NCBI GenBank assembly: GCA_021155965.1
Contig: JAJNBJ010000016.1
Location: 1-64,000 of the forward strand
DNA length: 64,000 bases
Direction of reading: 5' to 3'
Source: Flavipsychrobacter sp.
Lineage (GTDB): Bacteria > Bacteroidota > Bacteroidia > Chitinophagales > Chitinophagaceae
The notes beneath the pieces are model-generated. The model did not search any database and was not told where the DNA came from. It saw only the letters and a list, made by a program, of their open reading frames with translations. Below are positions 55,829 through 62,592 of this stretch, one piece after another (position 1 is the first letter of the stretch; each line of letters begins with the position of its first letter). Both the position numbers and the translations under genes were made by a program.

Positions 55829-55837
55829 CTAAGTTTA

Positions 55838-56839
55838 CTACTGGGCCACGGTATCCGGGGTTACTTTACCGTGTTTGGAATCAGCCCATACATTATTCAT
55901 GTTCCATTCCAGTTGCCCTTTAAATGCTTCCTTTCGTACAGGGCAGTTTTCCAGTGAACACAAATGGCATTGGTACGGCTTGCAGCCGTCTATGTGAACA
56001 AATAACTCAACATGGTTCTCAAAACGCGCTTTGATCATTTGTTCCAGCTCATGTATCTCTTTGTCTGCATCTGCAACCTTGTGGTACCACGGCAGGGTCA
56101 TATGGGCGTCCACATGCAGCATATTGCCCTGCTCAATTACCCTCAGGTTATGAAGGTCTACCCACTGTGGCCTGCGCTTCTCCTGCAGCAGGTCAATCAC
56201 TCTCTTCAGCAACTCCAAATCCATTTCATCCATGATACCGGATATAGACTTGCGCAAAACCCTGTAGCCTGTAAGTATGATAATAACAGCAAAGCAAAGC
56301 GCTACTACACTATCTAACCAGGGCCACTTATTTTGTGTAAAATAGATCAGTGTAAGGCCCAACAGGATAGCCACCGCAGAATACGCATCAGTTTGCAGAT
56401 GCTTGCCCGCCGATACCAGGATAAGCGAACTGTGTTGCTCACCTTTCTTTTCAGCATATCTGCCGGCTAAATAATTTATCGTTCCTGCTACAGCGAGAAT
56501 TACCAGCCCTATATCCAGCTTTTCCAGTTCAGCGGGCTCAATTAAATGATGGATGGCTTCGTAAACTACGACAACACCAGCTACCAGTATCAGCGTCCCC
56601 TCAACAGCCGAAGACAGGAACTCAGCTTTACCATGCCCGTATGGATGATTAGCGTCTCTTGGCCTTGCAGAAAGGATAATACTGTACAAACCCAGGAACC
56701 CGGCAGCCATATTAACAATACCTTCAAGGGCGTCGGTAAGCACGGTAACAGAATGCGTGATATACCATGCGAGCATTTTGCCCAAAAAAAGCACTACGGA
56801 AAGAATAGCAAGATTTCGCTGGATGTGTACCGGCTTCAT
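55838..56839 (-). CDS. Cation diffusion facilitator transporter
   Basis: A 333-residue divalent-metal exporter (Zn2+, Fe2+ or similar in exchange for H+) of the CDF family. Six hydrophobic helices span about 10-210, with metal-site signatures in helix 2 (LTDALEGIVNM) and helix 5 (HLQTDAYSAVAI). The cytoplasmic C-terminal domain follows (VDAHMTLPWYHKVADADKEIHELEQMIKARF). An extra C-terminal tail with Cys and His residues (CKPYQCHLCSLENCPVRKEAF) is a further likely metal-binding patch. I used the ATG at 56839, because a -7 element at 56857-56864 lies between it and the alternative ATG at 56884. Confidence 0.92.
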   Translation of the reverse strand: MKPVHIQRNLAILSVVLFLGKMLAWYITHSVTVLTDALEGIVNMAAGFLGLYSIILSARPRDANHPYGHGKAEFLSSAVEGTLILVAGVVVVYEAIHHLIEPAELEKLDIGLVILAVAGTINYLAGRYAEKKGEQHSSLILVSAGKHLQTDAYSAVAILLGLTLIYFTQNKWPWLDSVVALCFAVIIILTGYRVLRKSISGIMDEMDLELLKRVIDLLQEKRRPQWVDLHNLRVIEQGNMLHVDAHMTLPWYHKVADADKEIHELEQMIKARFENHVELFVHIDGCKPYQCHLCSLENCPVRKEAFKGQLEWNMNNVWADSKHGKVTPDTVAQ

Positions 56840-56856
56840 GATTCGTAAAGAGCTGG

Positions 56857-56864
56857 CAAAGGTA
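56857..56864 (-). promoter_or_regulatory. -7 element of the CDF transporter gene
   Basis: The minus strand reads TACCTTTG, an exact match, 17 nt before the ATG at 56839. Its position argues against a start at 56884. Confidence 0.55.
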
Positions 56865-56978
56865 ATACTATTCAGCCGCATCATTAGTTAAAAAACAGAT
56901 TGCGTGGATATTATATAAGACAGTTTAACCCGGACTATCGGAAACCCATTTATTACAGCCTAATTCCGAAATAGATAT

Positions 56979-56986
56979 TAATTTTG
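56979..56986 (+). promoter_or_regulatory. -7 element of the lipoprotein gene at 57001
   Basis: TAATTTTG matches TAnnTTTG, 14 nt before the ATG. There is no clear -33 element. Confidence 0.45.
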
Positions 56987-57000
56987 GTAAAAATATTCAG

Positions 57001-57846
57001 ATGAAAGCACAACATTATATAGCAACTATTACTGCATGTTTTTCGCTGTTTTTTGCAAGCTGCGGAAGCAATACCACTGAAAACACTAATACGTCAACTA
57101 AAGATACTGTCGCTACATCTGTTCCGCTTGCAGCGGTAACATTGGGCAGCGTAAGCCCTTCTCCCGATTTTCCGGGAGCTGCACTGGCAATGGGTGCAGT
57201 AAAAACAGAAAAAGTTGGCACTGATTCCGTAAAAATTACATTCAACTTTGATGTAAAGAACTATGAATTGAAACTGCAAACATCTGATAACGGCAGTAAA
57301 ATGTGCAATAACTCAGCCCAGGGCCAGCACATTCACTTTATAATGGACAATACCCCTTATAAAGCACTATATGAACCAACAAACGCGATCACACTTGCCA
57401 ACAATACAGAGCACTATCTGTTTGCTTTCCTGTCCCGCTCCTATCATGAATCCATTAAAAGTAAGGGTGCTGCGCTGATGTATCATTTTAAAATAGATGA
57501 GAAGGGAAACCTGAAGAAACTGGAAGATCCGAAAACACCAATGCTCATTTATAGCCGCCCCAAAGGCGACTACATAGGCCCGGACACCACCAACATACTT
57601 CTGGATTTTTATGCGTGGAATTGTGATATATCCCCTGAAGGATATAAAGTAAAAGCAGATATTGCTAATGAAGACCGCAATACACAGGTGCTTGGAACAA
57701 CGCTGGTAAAATGGGAACCTTACTTCATTCAAAACCTGGGAACAGGCAAGTGTAAAGTAATGCTCACGCTGCTGGACAAGGATAGCAAACCCGTAGAAGG
57801 CCTTCAAACAAGCATCACAAGGGAATTCAATTTAAAAGCTCAATAA
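57001..57846 (+). CDS. Predicted lipoprotein of unknown function
   Basis: A 281-residue exported protein. The signal peptide has a lipobox (FFASCGS, Cys near residue 21), followed by a Thr/Asn-rich linker. The mature domain has well-conserved-looking strands: KTEKVGTDSVKITFNFDVKNYELK, GQHIHFIMDNTPYKALYEP, HYLFAFLSRSYHESIKSKGAALM, YSRPKGDYIGPDTTNILLDFYAWNC. 'GQHIHFILDN.PY' in a beta-sandwich context suggests a small-molecule or metal binder, but I do not recognise a named family. It is followed after 32 nt by a 35-residue membrane peptide. Confidence 0.7.
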   Translation: MKAQHYIATITACFSLFFASCGSNTTENTNTSTKDTVATSVPLAAVTLGSVSPSPDFPGAALAMGAVKTEKVGTDSVKITFNFDVKNYELKLQTSDNGSKMCNNSAQGQHIHFIMDNTPYKALYEPTNAITLANNTEHYLFAFLSRSYHESIKSKGAALMYHFKIDEKGNLKKLEDPKTPMLIYSRPKGDYIGPDTTNILLDFYAWNCDISPEGYKVKADIANEDRNTQVLGTTLVKWEPYFIQNLGTGKCKVMLTLLDKDSKPVEGLQTSITREFNLKAQ

Positions 57847-57878
57847 TTTATTTAGTTTTGGGCTTTTAATTGCTACTC

Positions 57879-57986
57879 ATGAAAAAATTCACTCCCAAAT
57901 CGATGGTGATGATGTTATTATCTGCATTGTGCTTTGCAGGCGCTATTTATGCTGTTTATTACTTCCTTACTCATCCTACTAAATAA
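57879..57986 (+). CDS. 35-residue predicted membrane peptide
   Basis: The frame ATG AAA AAA TTC ... ACT AAA TAA encodes 35 residues: a basic N-terminus (MKKFTPKSM), one hydrophobic helix (MMLLSALCFAGAIYAVYYF) and a short polar end (LTHPTK). It lies 32 nt behind the lipoprotein gene and immediately before a strong terminator, so it would be cotranscribed with it. The composition looks like a genuine single-pass small protein, but a chance ORF cannot be excluded. Confidence 0.55.
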   Translation: MKKFTPKSMVMMLLSALCFAGAIYAVYYFLTHPTK

Positions 57987-58004
57987 TTGTTTGTACCGGT
58001 TTAT

Positions 58005-58038
58005 AATAAGAAAGCGCCTCACCGGGCGCTTTCTTATT
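58005..58038 (+). terminator. Rho-independent terminator
   Basis: A 14-bp stem (58005-58018 with 58025-58038: aataagaaagcgcc / ggcgctttcttatt) with a 6-nt loop. It follows the lipoprotein and small membrane peptide genes. Confidence 0.9.
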
Positions 58039-58137
58039 ATCCCCACAGTTTCCACGTTTTGCTTTATTAACACAGCATTAAGGATATGCCGGGTAATTTT
58101 ATACCAATTTTGTAGTTGATCTTACTAAACTCATTTT

Positions 58138-58986
58138 ATGCAATTGAAACAGTTTTTAGTCCTTGGGGTATCTTCATTAATGGTTGTTTCCTGCACCACC
58201 ACCAAGAAATTGAAAAAGTGCGCAGAAGCAAATAACCGCATCGACAGCGCTTACAAAGCGTTGCAAGGCGATTACAGCTTCTGCAAGGAGCAGCACGCGG
58301 TAGATGCGACTAAGATTCAGTCCCTGGAAGCACAGCTTGCTGATGCAAAAGCCAACAACAACCAACTGCTGAACCAGATGAAAGACCTGTCTATCATCAG
58401 CGGTTCACAGGCAGAGAGTATCAAGAAATCGTTAGACAACATAGGCGTGAAAGATGCTTATATCAGCGAGCTGCAAAAAGCGATCACCCGTAAGGACTCA
58501 ATGAATATGGCTCTTGTCATAAACCTGAAAAGCGCCATTGGCAACCTGAATGATAAGGACATCAACATCAAGGTAGATAAAGGCGTGGTGTATGTGGACA
58601 TTTCAGACAAAATGCTCTTTAAGAGTGGTAGCTGGGAGGTTACCGACCAGGCTAGCGAAATTTTAGGGAAGGTAGCTATGGTACTCAATAGCCAGCCGGA
58701 TGTTGAGTTTATGGTTGAGGGCCATACAGATAATGTGAAATTCAAAAAAGGGGACCTTGAAGACAACTGGGACTTAAGTACAAAGCGCGCTACGTCCATA
58801 GTGCGCATCCTGCAAAACAAATACCATGTGCCTCCATCACATATGACCGCTGCAGGCCGTGGCGAATACCTGCCGATAGCCGGAAACGAAACCGCCGATG
58901 GCAAAGCAACCAACCGCCGGACTAGGATCGTTATCCTGCCCCAGCTTGACCAATTCTTTAAAATACTGGAAAAACCAAAGAACTAA
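58138..58986 (+). CDS. OmpA-family peptidoglycan-binding lipoprotein
   Basis: A 282-residue lipoprotein. The signal peptide ends in SLMVVSC (lipidated Cys near residue 19). A helical, probably coiled-coil segment covers about 25-125 (ALQGDYSFCKEQHAVDATKIQSLEAQLADAKANNNQLLNQMKDL). The OmpA/MotB domain covers about 145-270 (GVVYVDISDKMLFKSGSWEV, FMVEGHTDN and WDLSTKRATSIVRILQ, then TAAGRGEYLP and NRRTRIVILP). It would tether the outer membrane to the cell wall. It is transcribed alone and ends at a palindromic terminator. Confidence 0.93.
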   Translation: MQLKQFLVLGVSSLMVVSCTTTKKLKKCAEANNRIDSAYKALQGDYSFCKEQHAVDATKIQSLEAQLADAKANNNQLLNQMKDLSIISGSQAESIKKSLDNIGVKDAYISELQKAITRKDSMNMALVINLKSAIGNLNDKDINIKVDKGVVYVDISDKMLFKSGSWEVTDQASEILGKVAMVLNSQPDVEFMVEGHTDNVKFKKGDLEDNWDLSTKRATSIVRILQNKYHVPPSHMTAAGRGEYLPIAGNETADGKATNRRTRIVILPQLDQFFKILEKPKN

Positions 58987-59000
58987 TATTATAACGACTA

Positions 59001-59034
59001 TTAAAAAGCCCCGGGATATCCCGGGGCTTTTTAA
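59001..59034. terminator. Palindromic terminator after the OmpA-family gene
   Basis: Positions 59001-59034 are a perfect 34-base palindrome (taaaaagccccggga with its inverse) followed by a T-rich run. It begins 14 nt past the stop. Confidence 0.9.
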
Positions 59035-59064
59035 TTTGTATTACTTTTATAACACAATAATAAG

Positions 59065-59556
59065 ATGGAACACTATCCTGTTACATATAATAAGACGATC
59101 AACCTTGTGCTGGCAATGATACTGCCGTGCTTCCTGATAATCCCTGCTATTTATTTTATGGCAAAATACTTACCCAACCTGTCCGATTGGGCCGTTGGTA
59201 CCATTATTACTGTTTTAGTGGTGCTGATCCTCGTCTTTACCCTGAAACTTACTTTTAGCATGGTAAGCAAGGGAACGCTTATAATAAACGACGATGGTTT
59301 TGCTGTTGACTTTGCAGAGCGAAAGCGTTTTACCCCTGAGTCATTTGAAGTAAAAATTGCTGACATTACCCAATTCAAACCACATATCAGGAATGGTAAC
59401 TTTTATATGTCATTTACGACATCCACACCTCCCTTTACATTCAACATTGGGTGTATCAAAAATTATGAAGAAGATATGGTGGCGTTCCTGAAGTTAATGC
59501 AGGCTGTTACACAAAAAGTTGAGGAAGCAACCGGGCAAAAGGTTAAGTATAGTTAA
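59065..59556 (+). CDS. Two-helix membrane protein, tandem copy 1
   Basis: A 163-residue protein. Two hydrophobic helices (about 12-33 and 43-65) are followed by a soluble beta-rich domain with GTLIINDDGFAVDFAE, FEVKIADITQFKP and FTFNIGCIKNYEEDMVAFLKLM. The pattern (two helices, then a strand-rich domain with 'L.l.ddGf.ief' and a short terminal helix) resembles bacterial PH-like domains. No function is known. It is first of three adjacent paralogues on one strand and follows the OmpA terminator closely. Confidence 0.65.
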   Translation: MEHYPVTYNKTINLVLAMILPCFLIIPAIYFMAKYLPNLSDWAVGTIITVLVVLILVFTLKLTFSMVSKGTLIINDDGFAVDFAERKRFTPESFEVKIADITQFKPHIRNGNFYMSFTTSTPPFTFNIGCIKNYEEDMVAFLKLMQAVTQKVEEATGQKVKYS

Positions 59557-59571
59557 ACCCTATTCAGAAAA

Positions 59572-60051
59572 ATGGAACAATATAACATCACTTATAACAG
59601 GACGATTTCTATAGTACTGGCAATAGTCTTGCCTCCTGTTATATTGATACCTGCCTTTATTTTCACCATGGCAAATTATGCACCCAGTATGCCGGAATGG
59701 GCAGAGATTACCACAATTATTGCTTTACTGGCGATCACTTTTTTAGTGGTATTCATAGCAATAAAAAGAATTAACAACAAAGCGGTTCTTACCTTGAAAG
59801 AAGATGGGTTTGTGATAGAATTTCCTATTGGGATGTCATACCAGCCATCGTTCGAAATAAAAGCGGCAGATATCATTTATATAGGGGTTATTGATGGGGA
59901 AGGCAGTCATTATCTCAATATTAAAACAAGAAAAAGGGGTAAGTTCAATATTGGGCCTGCGACCAATAACAGTGATGACCGGGCATCGTTTGACCTGCTT
60001 ACGCAATCACTGAACGATATGATGGAGAAAGCAAACACTAATCTTATCTGA
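59572..60051 (+). CDS. Two-helix membrane protein, tandem copy 2
   Basis: A 159-residue paralogue of the preceding protein, beginning 15 nt after its stop. The opening MEQYNITYNRTISIVLAIVLPPVILIPAFIF mirrors MEHYPVTYNKTINLVLAMILPCFLIIPAIYF of copy 1. The soluble part (AVLTLKEDGFVIEFPIGMSY, FEIKAADIIYIG, FNIGPATNNSDDRASFDLL) follows the same plan. The TGA stop abuts the ATG of copy 3 (TGAATG), indicating translational coupling. Confidence 0.65.
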   Translation: MEQYNITYNRTISIVLAIVLPPVILIPAFIFTMANYAPSMPEWAEITTIIALLAITFLVVFIAIKRINNKAVLTLKEDGFVIEFPIGMSYQPSFEIKAADIIYIGVIDGEGSHYLNIKTRKRGKFNIGPATNNSDDRASFDLLTQSLNDMMEKANTNLI

Positions 60052-60522
60052 ATGAAACAATACAATATTATTTACTCAAAAGATCTGCCGGTTTTTCTAA
60101 CCGTCATTATAGTCCCGCTACTTTTCGTTCCGGCCTTCCTTGCAATCGCCTACATCCCCAACTTATCGCAAGCAACTATCTTTAGTGCAGTTGTCGCAAT
60201 AATGATAGCATCTATAGTCCTTACACGCGCTGTCATCAAAGTAGTAATGCCCAAAGGCATGCTCACACTAAACGAAGATGGCTTTGTAATAGAATTTCCG
60301 AACAAAGGGATCTTTACGCCCGGCTCATTCGAAGTTAAATTCACAGACATTCTCAAATTATACGAACGGCAAAAGAAAGACATCCCTTACCTCCGCATCA
60401 TTACGATCTTAAATCCGGCAAAATTCAACATTGAACCAATTAGCCGGGATAAGGATGAGCGCGCTTCATTCAGAGAGCTTACAATTGAGCTTTCCATAGC
60501 TGTTAACTCAAAACTGAACTGA
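60052..60522 (+). CDS. Two-helix membrane protein, tandem copy 3
   Basis: A 156-residue paralogue; its start codon directly follows the stop of copy 2. MKQYNIIYSKDLPVFLTVIIVPLLFVPAFLA repeats the copy 1/2 opening, and GMLTLNEDGFVIEFPNKGIFTP, FEVKFTDILKL, FNIEPISRDKDERASFREL repeat the soluble domain. Three coupled copies with retained layout but much sequence change suggest subunits of one complex instead of simple redundancy; that is inference. Confidence 0.65.
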   Translation: MKQYNIIYSKDLPVFLTVIIVPLLFVPAFLAIAYIPNLSQATIFSAVVAIMIASIVLTRAVIKVVMPKGMLTLNEDGFVIEFPNKGIFTPGSFEVKFTDILKLYERQKKDIPYLRIITILNPAKFNIEPISRDKDERASFRELTIELSIAVNSKLN

Positions 60523-60525
60523 GCC

Positions 60526-61212
60526 TTATACCAAGAAACGTTTTATCAAGACACTTAGTAATTCGGCATCCACCTGTTCAATTGGGTGAGGCGTATTAGG
60601 TATTACCCCTAACTGTGCATTAGGTAAGGCTTTATACACAGCCAATGTTTCATCCAGGGTCACCATTTTATCCCTGTCGCCAAGCAATATCATCGCAGGA
60701 GTAGAAATTGATACATAATCCGTTAATTTTAGTGGATTATCATTACCTAGGGCCAGCATCATGTCCGCCGTTTGCTTCATTAACTGTTTCCAGTCATTAG
60801 GGGCATGCATATTTTTCAGGGCTTCAGCAAAGGCCGGCACTTTCTGTTCTATCTTTTCGGGGTTCAGCATCTGCACTTCCCTGGCAGCCGTGGTTTCATC
60901 CCAGTGATATTTTGTGGCCAATGTTACTACCTTCTCGACTTTATCCGGATAATGTTTGGCGAGGTACATCCCCACATAACCACCCATGCTATACCCAAAA
61001 ATTGAAACTTTGTCCAGCTTTTCCTGTTCCATAAAGGCAAGTACTTCATTAGCAAAATTTGCCATCGAAAAAGGTGCTTCTGTACCCTCTTTGCCACCAT
61101 GGCCTGCAAAATCGAATGTATGTATCTTAAATGTTGAGCTTAATTGTTCCGCCAGCGACTTTAATTGTGCTGAAGCGCCTATAGCTCCATGAAGTAACAA
61201 TAATGGTTGCAT
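60526..61212 (-). CDS. Alpha/beta-fold hydrolase
   Basis: A 228-residue soluble hydrolase. The oxyanion region is LLLHGAIGASAQ (near 4-15), the nucleophile elbow is IFGYSMGGYVG (Ser near 75), the acid is in ILLGDRDKMVT and the His is in IPNTPHPIEQ. It lacks a signal peptide. The fold covers esterases, lipases and dehalogenases, and the sequence does not decide which. It is convergent with the tandem membrane trio (3-nt gap). Confidence 0.88.
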   Translation of the reverse strand: MQPLLLLHGAIGASAQLKSLAEQLSSTFKIHTFDFAGHGGKEGTEAPFSMANFANEVLAFMEQEKLDKVSIFGYSMGGYVGMYLAKHYPDKVEKVVTLATKYHWDETTAAREVQMLNPEKIEQKVPAFAEALKNMHAPNDWKQLMKQTADMMLALGNDNPLKLTDYVSISTPAMILLGDRDKMVTLDETLAVYKALPNAQLGVIPNTPHPIEQVDAELLSVLIKRFLV

Positions 61213-61250
61213 AGGGCATAAAAATATACACTTACTGCCGGTTTTTCCTA

Positions 61251-61282
61251 TTTGTACAATTCTATCTAAAAGTTTACATTTG
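61251..61282 (+). promoter_or_regulatory. Promoter of the histidine-rich membrane protein
   Basis: TTTG at 61251-61254 and TACATTTG at 61275-61282 are 20 nt apart. Both are exact, among the best promoters in the window. The ATG at 61303 follows after 20 nt. Confidence 0.75.
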
Positions 61283-61302
61283 CATCATAATAAATTTCTT
61301 AC

Positions 61303-61581
61303 ATGAGTCACGAAACACACGGTACCGGGGAAAATAAGACCATTATATCTTTTAAAAACTCTTTCTGGCTGGTTGTTATCATAGTCGGCCTGTTTGTAGC
61401 CGCTCTTAACTTTATCCAGGCACAGGATGAAGGACATGGCGAAGCGCACGGCACCGAAATGAAAGCTCATGAGGAGCATGGCGCTGGTGGCGGACATGAG
61501 GCTGAGCATCACGCTGCACCGGCTGCAGAGCACCATGAGGATGCCCCACCCGCTGCTGACTCCAGCCACGGCCACCACTAA
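61303..61581 (+). CDS. Histidine-rich single-pass membrane protein
   Basis: A 92-residue protein. A short polar N-terminus with two His is followed by one hydrophobic helix (about 20-40, SFWLVVIIVGLFVAALNFI). The 50-residue tail is crowded with His, Glu and Ala (GHGEAHG, EEHGAGGGHEAEHH, EHHEDAPPAADSSHGHH); I count 12 His in the tail, 14 in total. Clusters such as AEHH and HGHH are typical metal ligands, so binding of Zn2+, Cu2+ or Ni2+ is plausible. No named family is recognised. It starts from a strong promoter and is followed by hldD/rfaD after 29 nt, so the two may share a transcript. Confidence 0.7.
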   Translation: MSHETHGTGENKTIISFKNSFWLVVIIVGLFVAALNFIQAQDEGHGEAHGTEMKAHEEHGAGGGHEAEHHAAPAAEHHEDAPPAADSSHGHH

Positions 61582-61610
61582 TCACTTTTTGCAATACCCT
61601 ATTCCCGCTT

Positions 61611-62591
61611 ATGGCACGAAACGATGTGATCGCAGTTACAGGTGCAGCCGGTTTTATCGGCAGTTGCCTGGTTAGCCATCTGAACCAGCTTGGCGCCCAC
61701 CAGCTTGTTCTGGTCGATGATTTCTCAGACCCAGGGAAGGCTGCCAATCTGGAAGGCAAAAAATACCTCCATAAAATACATCGCGAACAATTTTTTGAGT
61801 GGGCCGAAAAACATCCCGGCCTAATCAAACGTGTTTACCACCTTGGCGCACGCACCGATACCACGGAAATGGACTATGCCGTGCATAAGAAATGGAACCT
61901 CGATTACTCAAAACTGATGTGGCTTTTTTGCACTGGCAACAGCATACCGCTTGTCTACGCTTCGTCTGCAGCTACCTACGGCAATGGTGAATATGGTTAT
62001 ACTGATGACCACGACATTGTAAGTAAGCTGCACCCCCTCAACCCTTACGGGGTATCAAAGAATGAGTTTGATATCTGGGCATTAGGCCAGAAAGTTACCC
62101 CGCCATTCTGGGCAGGGCTGAAATTCTTCAATGTTTACGGCCCCAACGAATATCACAAAGGCCGGATGGCTTCAGTAATTTTCCACGCCTATAACCAGGT
62201 AAAGGAAAAAGGAGAAGTAAAACTGTTCCGCTCCCACAACCCCAACTATAATGATGGCGAACAGGTACGCGACTTTATTTATGTAAAAGATGTGCTGAAC
62301 ATCTGCCACTGGCTGATGGAACACCAGCCGCAAAGTGGCCTCTACAACACAGGTACCGGCAAAGGCAGGACCTTTAACGACCTGGTAAAAGCCATATTCA
62401 ACACACTGCAATATCCCGAACTGATTGAATATATAGATACCCCAGAAGACATTCGTGATAAATACCAGTACTTCACACAGGCAAATATGCGCAAGCTGAT
62501 GAGCATGGGTTACAATAAGCCTTTCTATTCACTGGAAGATGGCGTAAAAGAGTATGTTGGTGAATACCTGATGCAAGAGAAGTATTTCTAA
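61611..62591 (+). CDS. rfaD: ADP-L-glycero-D-manno-heptose-6-epimerase
   Basis: Converts ADP-D-glycero- to ADP-L-glycero-D-manno-heptose for the lipopolysaccharide core. At 326 residues the length is normal. Motifs: Rossmann VTGAAGFIGSCLVSHLNQLG (9-28), VDDFSDPGK, HLGARTDTTEMD, the SSAATYGNGEYGY segment and NPYGVSKNEFD (Tyr-xxx-Lys pair), then FFNVYGPNEYHKGRMASVI and SHNPNYNDGEQVRDFIYVKDV. These are the HldD signatures and leave little doubt. The symbol hldD is an alternative. Its stop lies 1 nt from the convergent T9SS gene. Confidence 0.95.
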   Translation: MARNDVIAVTGAAGFIGSCLVSHLNQLGAHQLVLVDDFSDPGKAANLEGKKYLHKIHREQFFEWAEKHPGLIKRVYHLGARTDTTEMDYAVHKKWNLDYSKLMWLFCTGNSIPLVYASSAATYGNGEYGYTDDHDIVSKLHPLNPYGVSKNEFDIWALGQKVTPPFWAGLKFFNVYGPNEYHKGRMASVIFHAYNQVKEKGEVKLFRSHNPNYNDGEQVRDFIYVKDVLNICHWLMEHQPQSGLYNTGTGKGRTFNDLVKAIFNTLQYPELIEYIDTPEDIRDKYQYFTQANMRKLMSMGYNKPFYSLEDGVKEYVGEYLMQEKYF

Positions 62592-62592
62592 T

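Noticed and set aside
56840-56884. A CDF transporter start at 56884.
   Set aside because: A perfect -7 element at 56857-56864 lies downstream of it, so the transcript would not include that codon.
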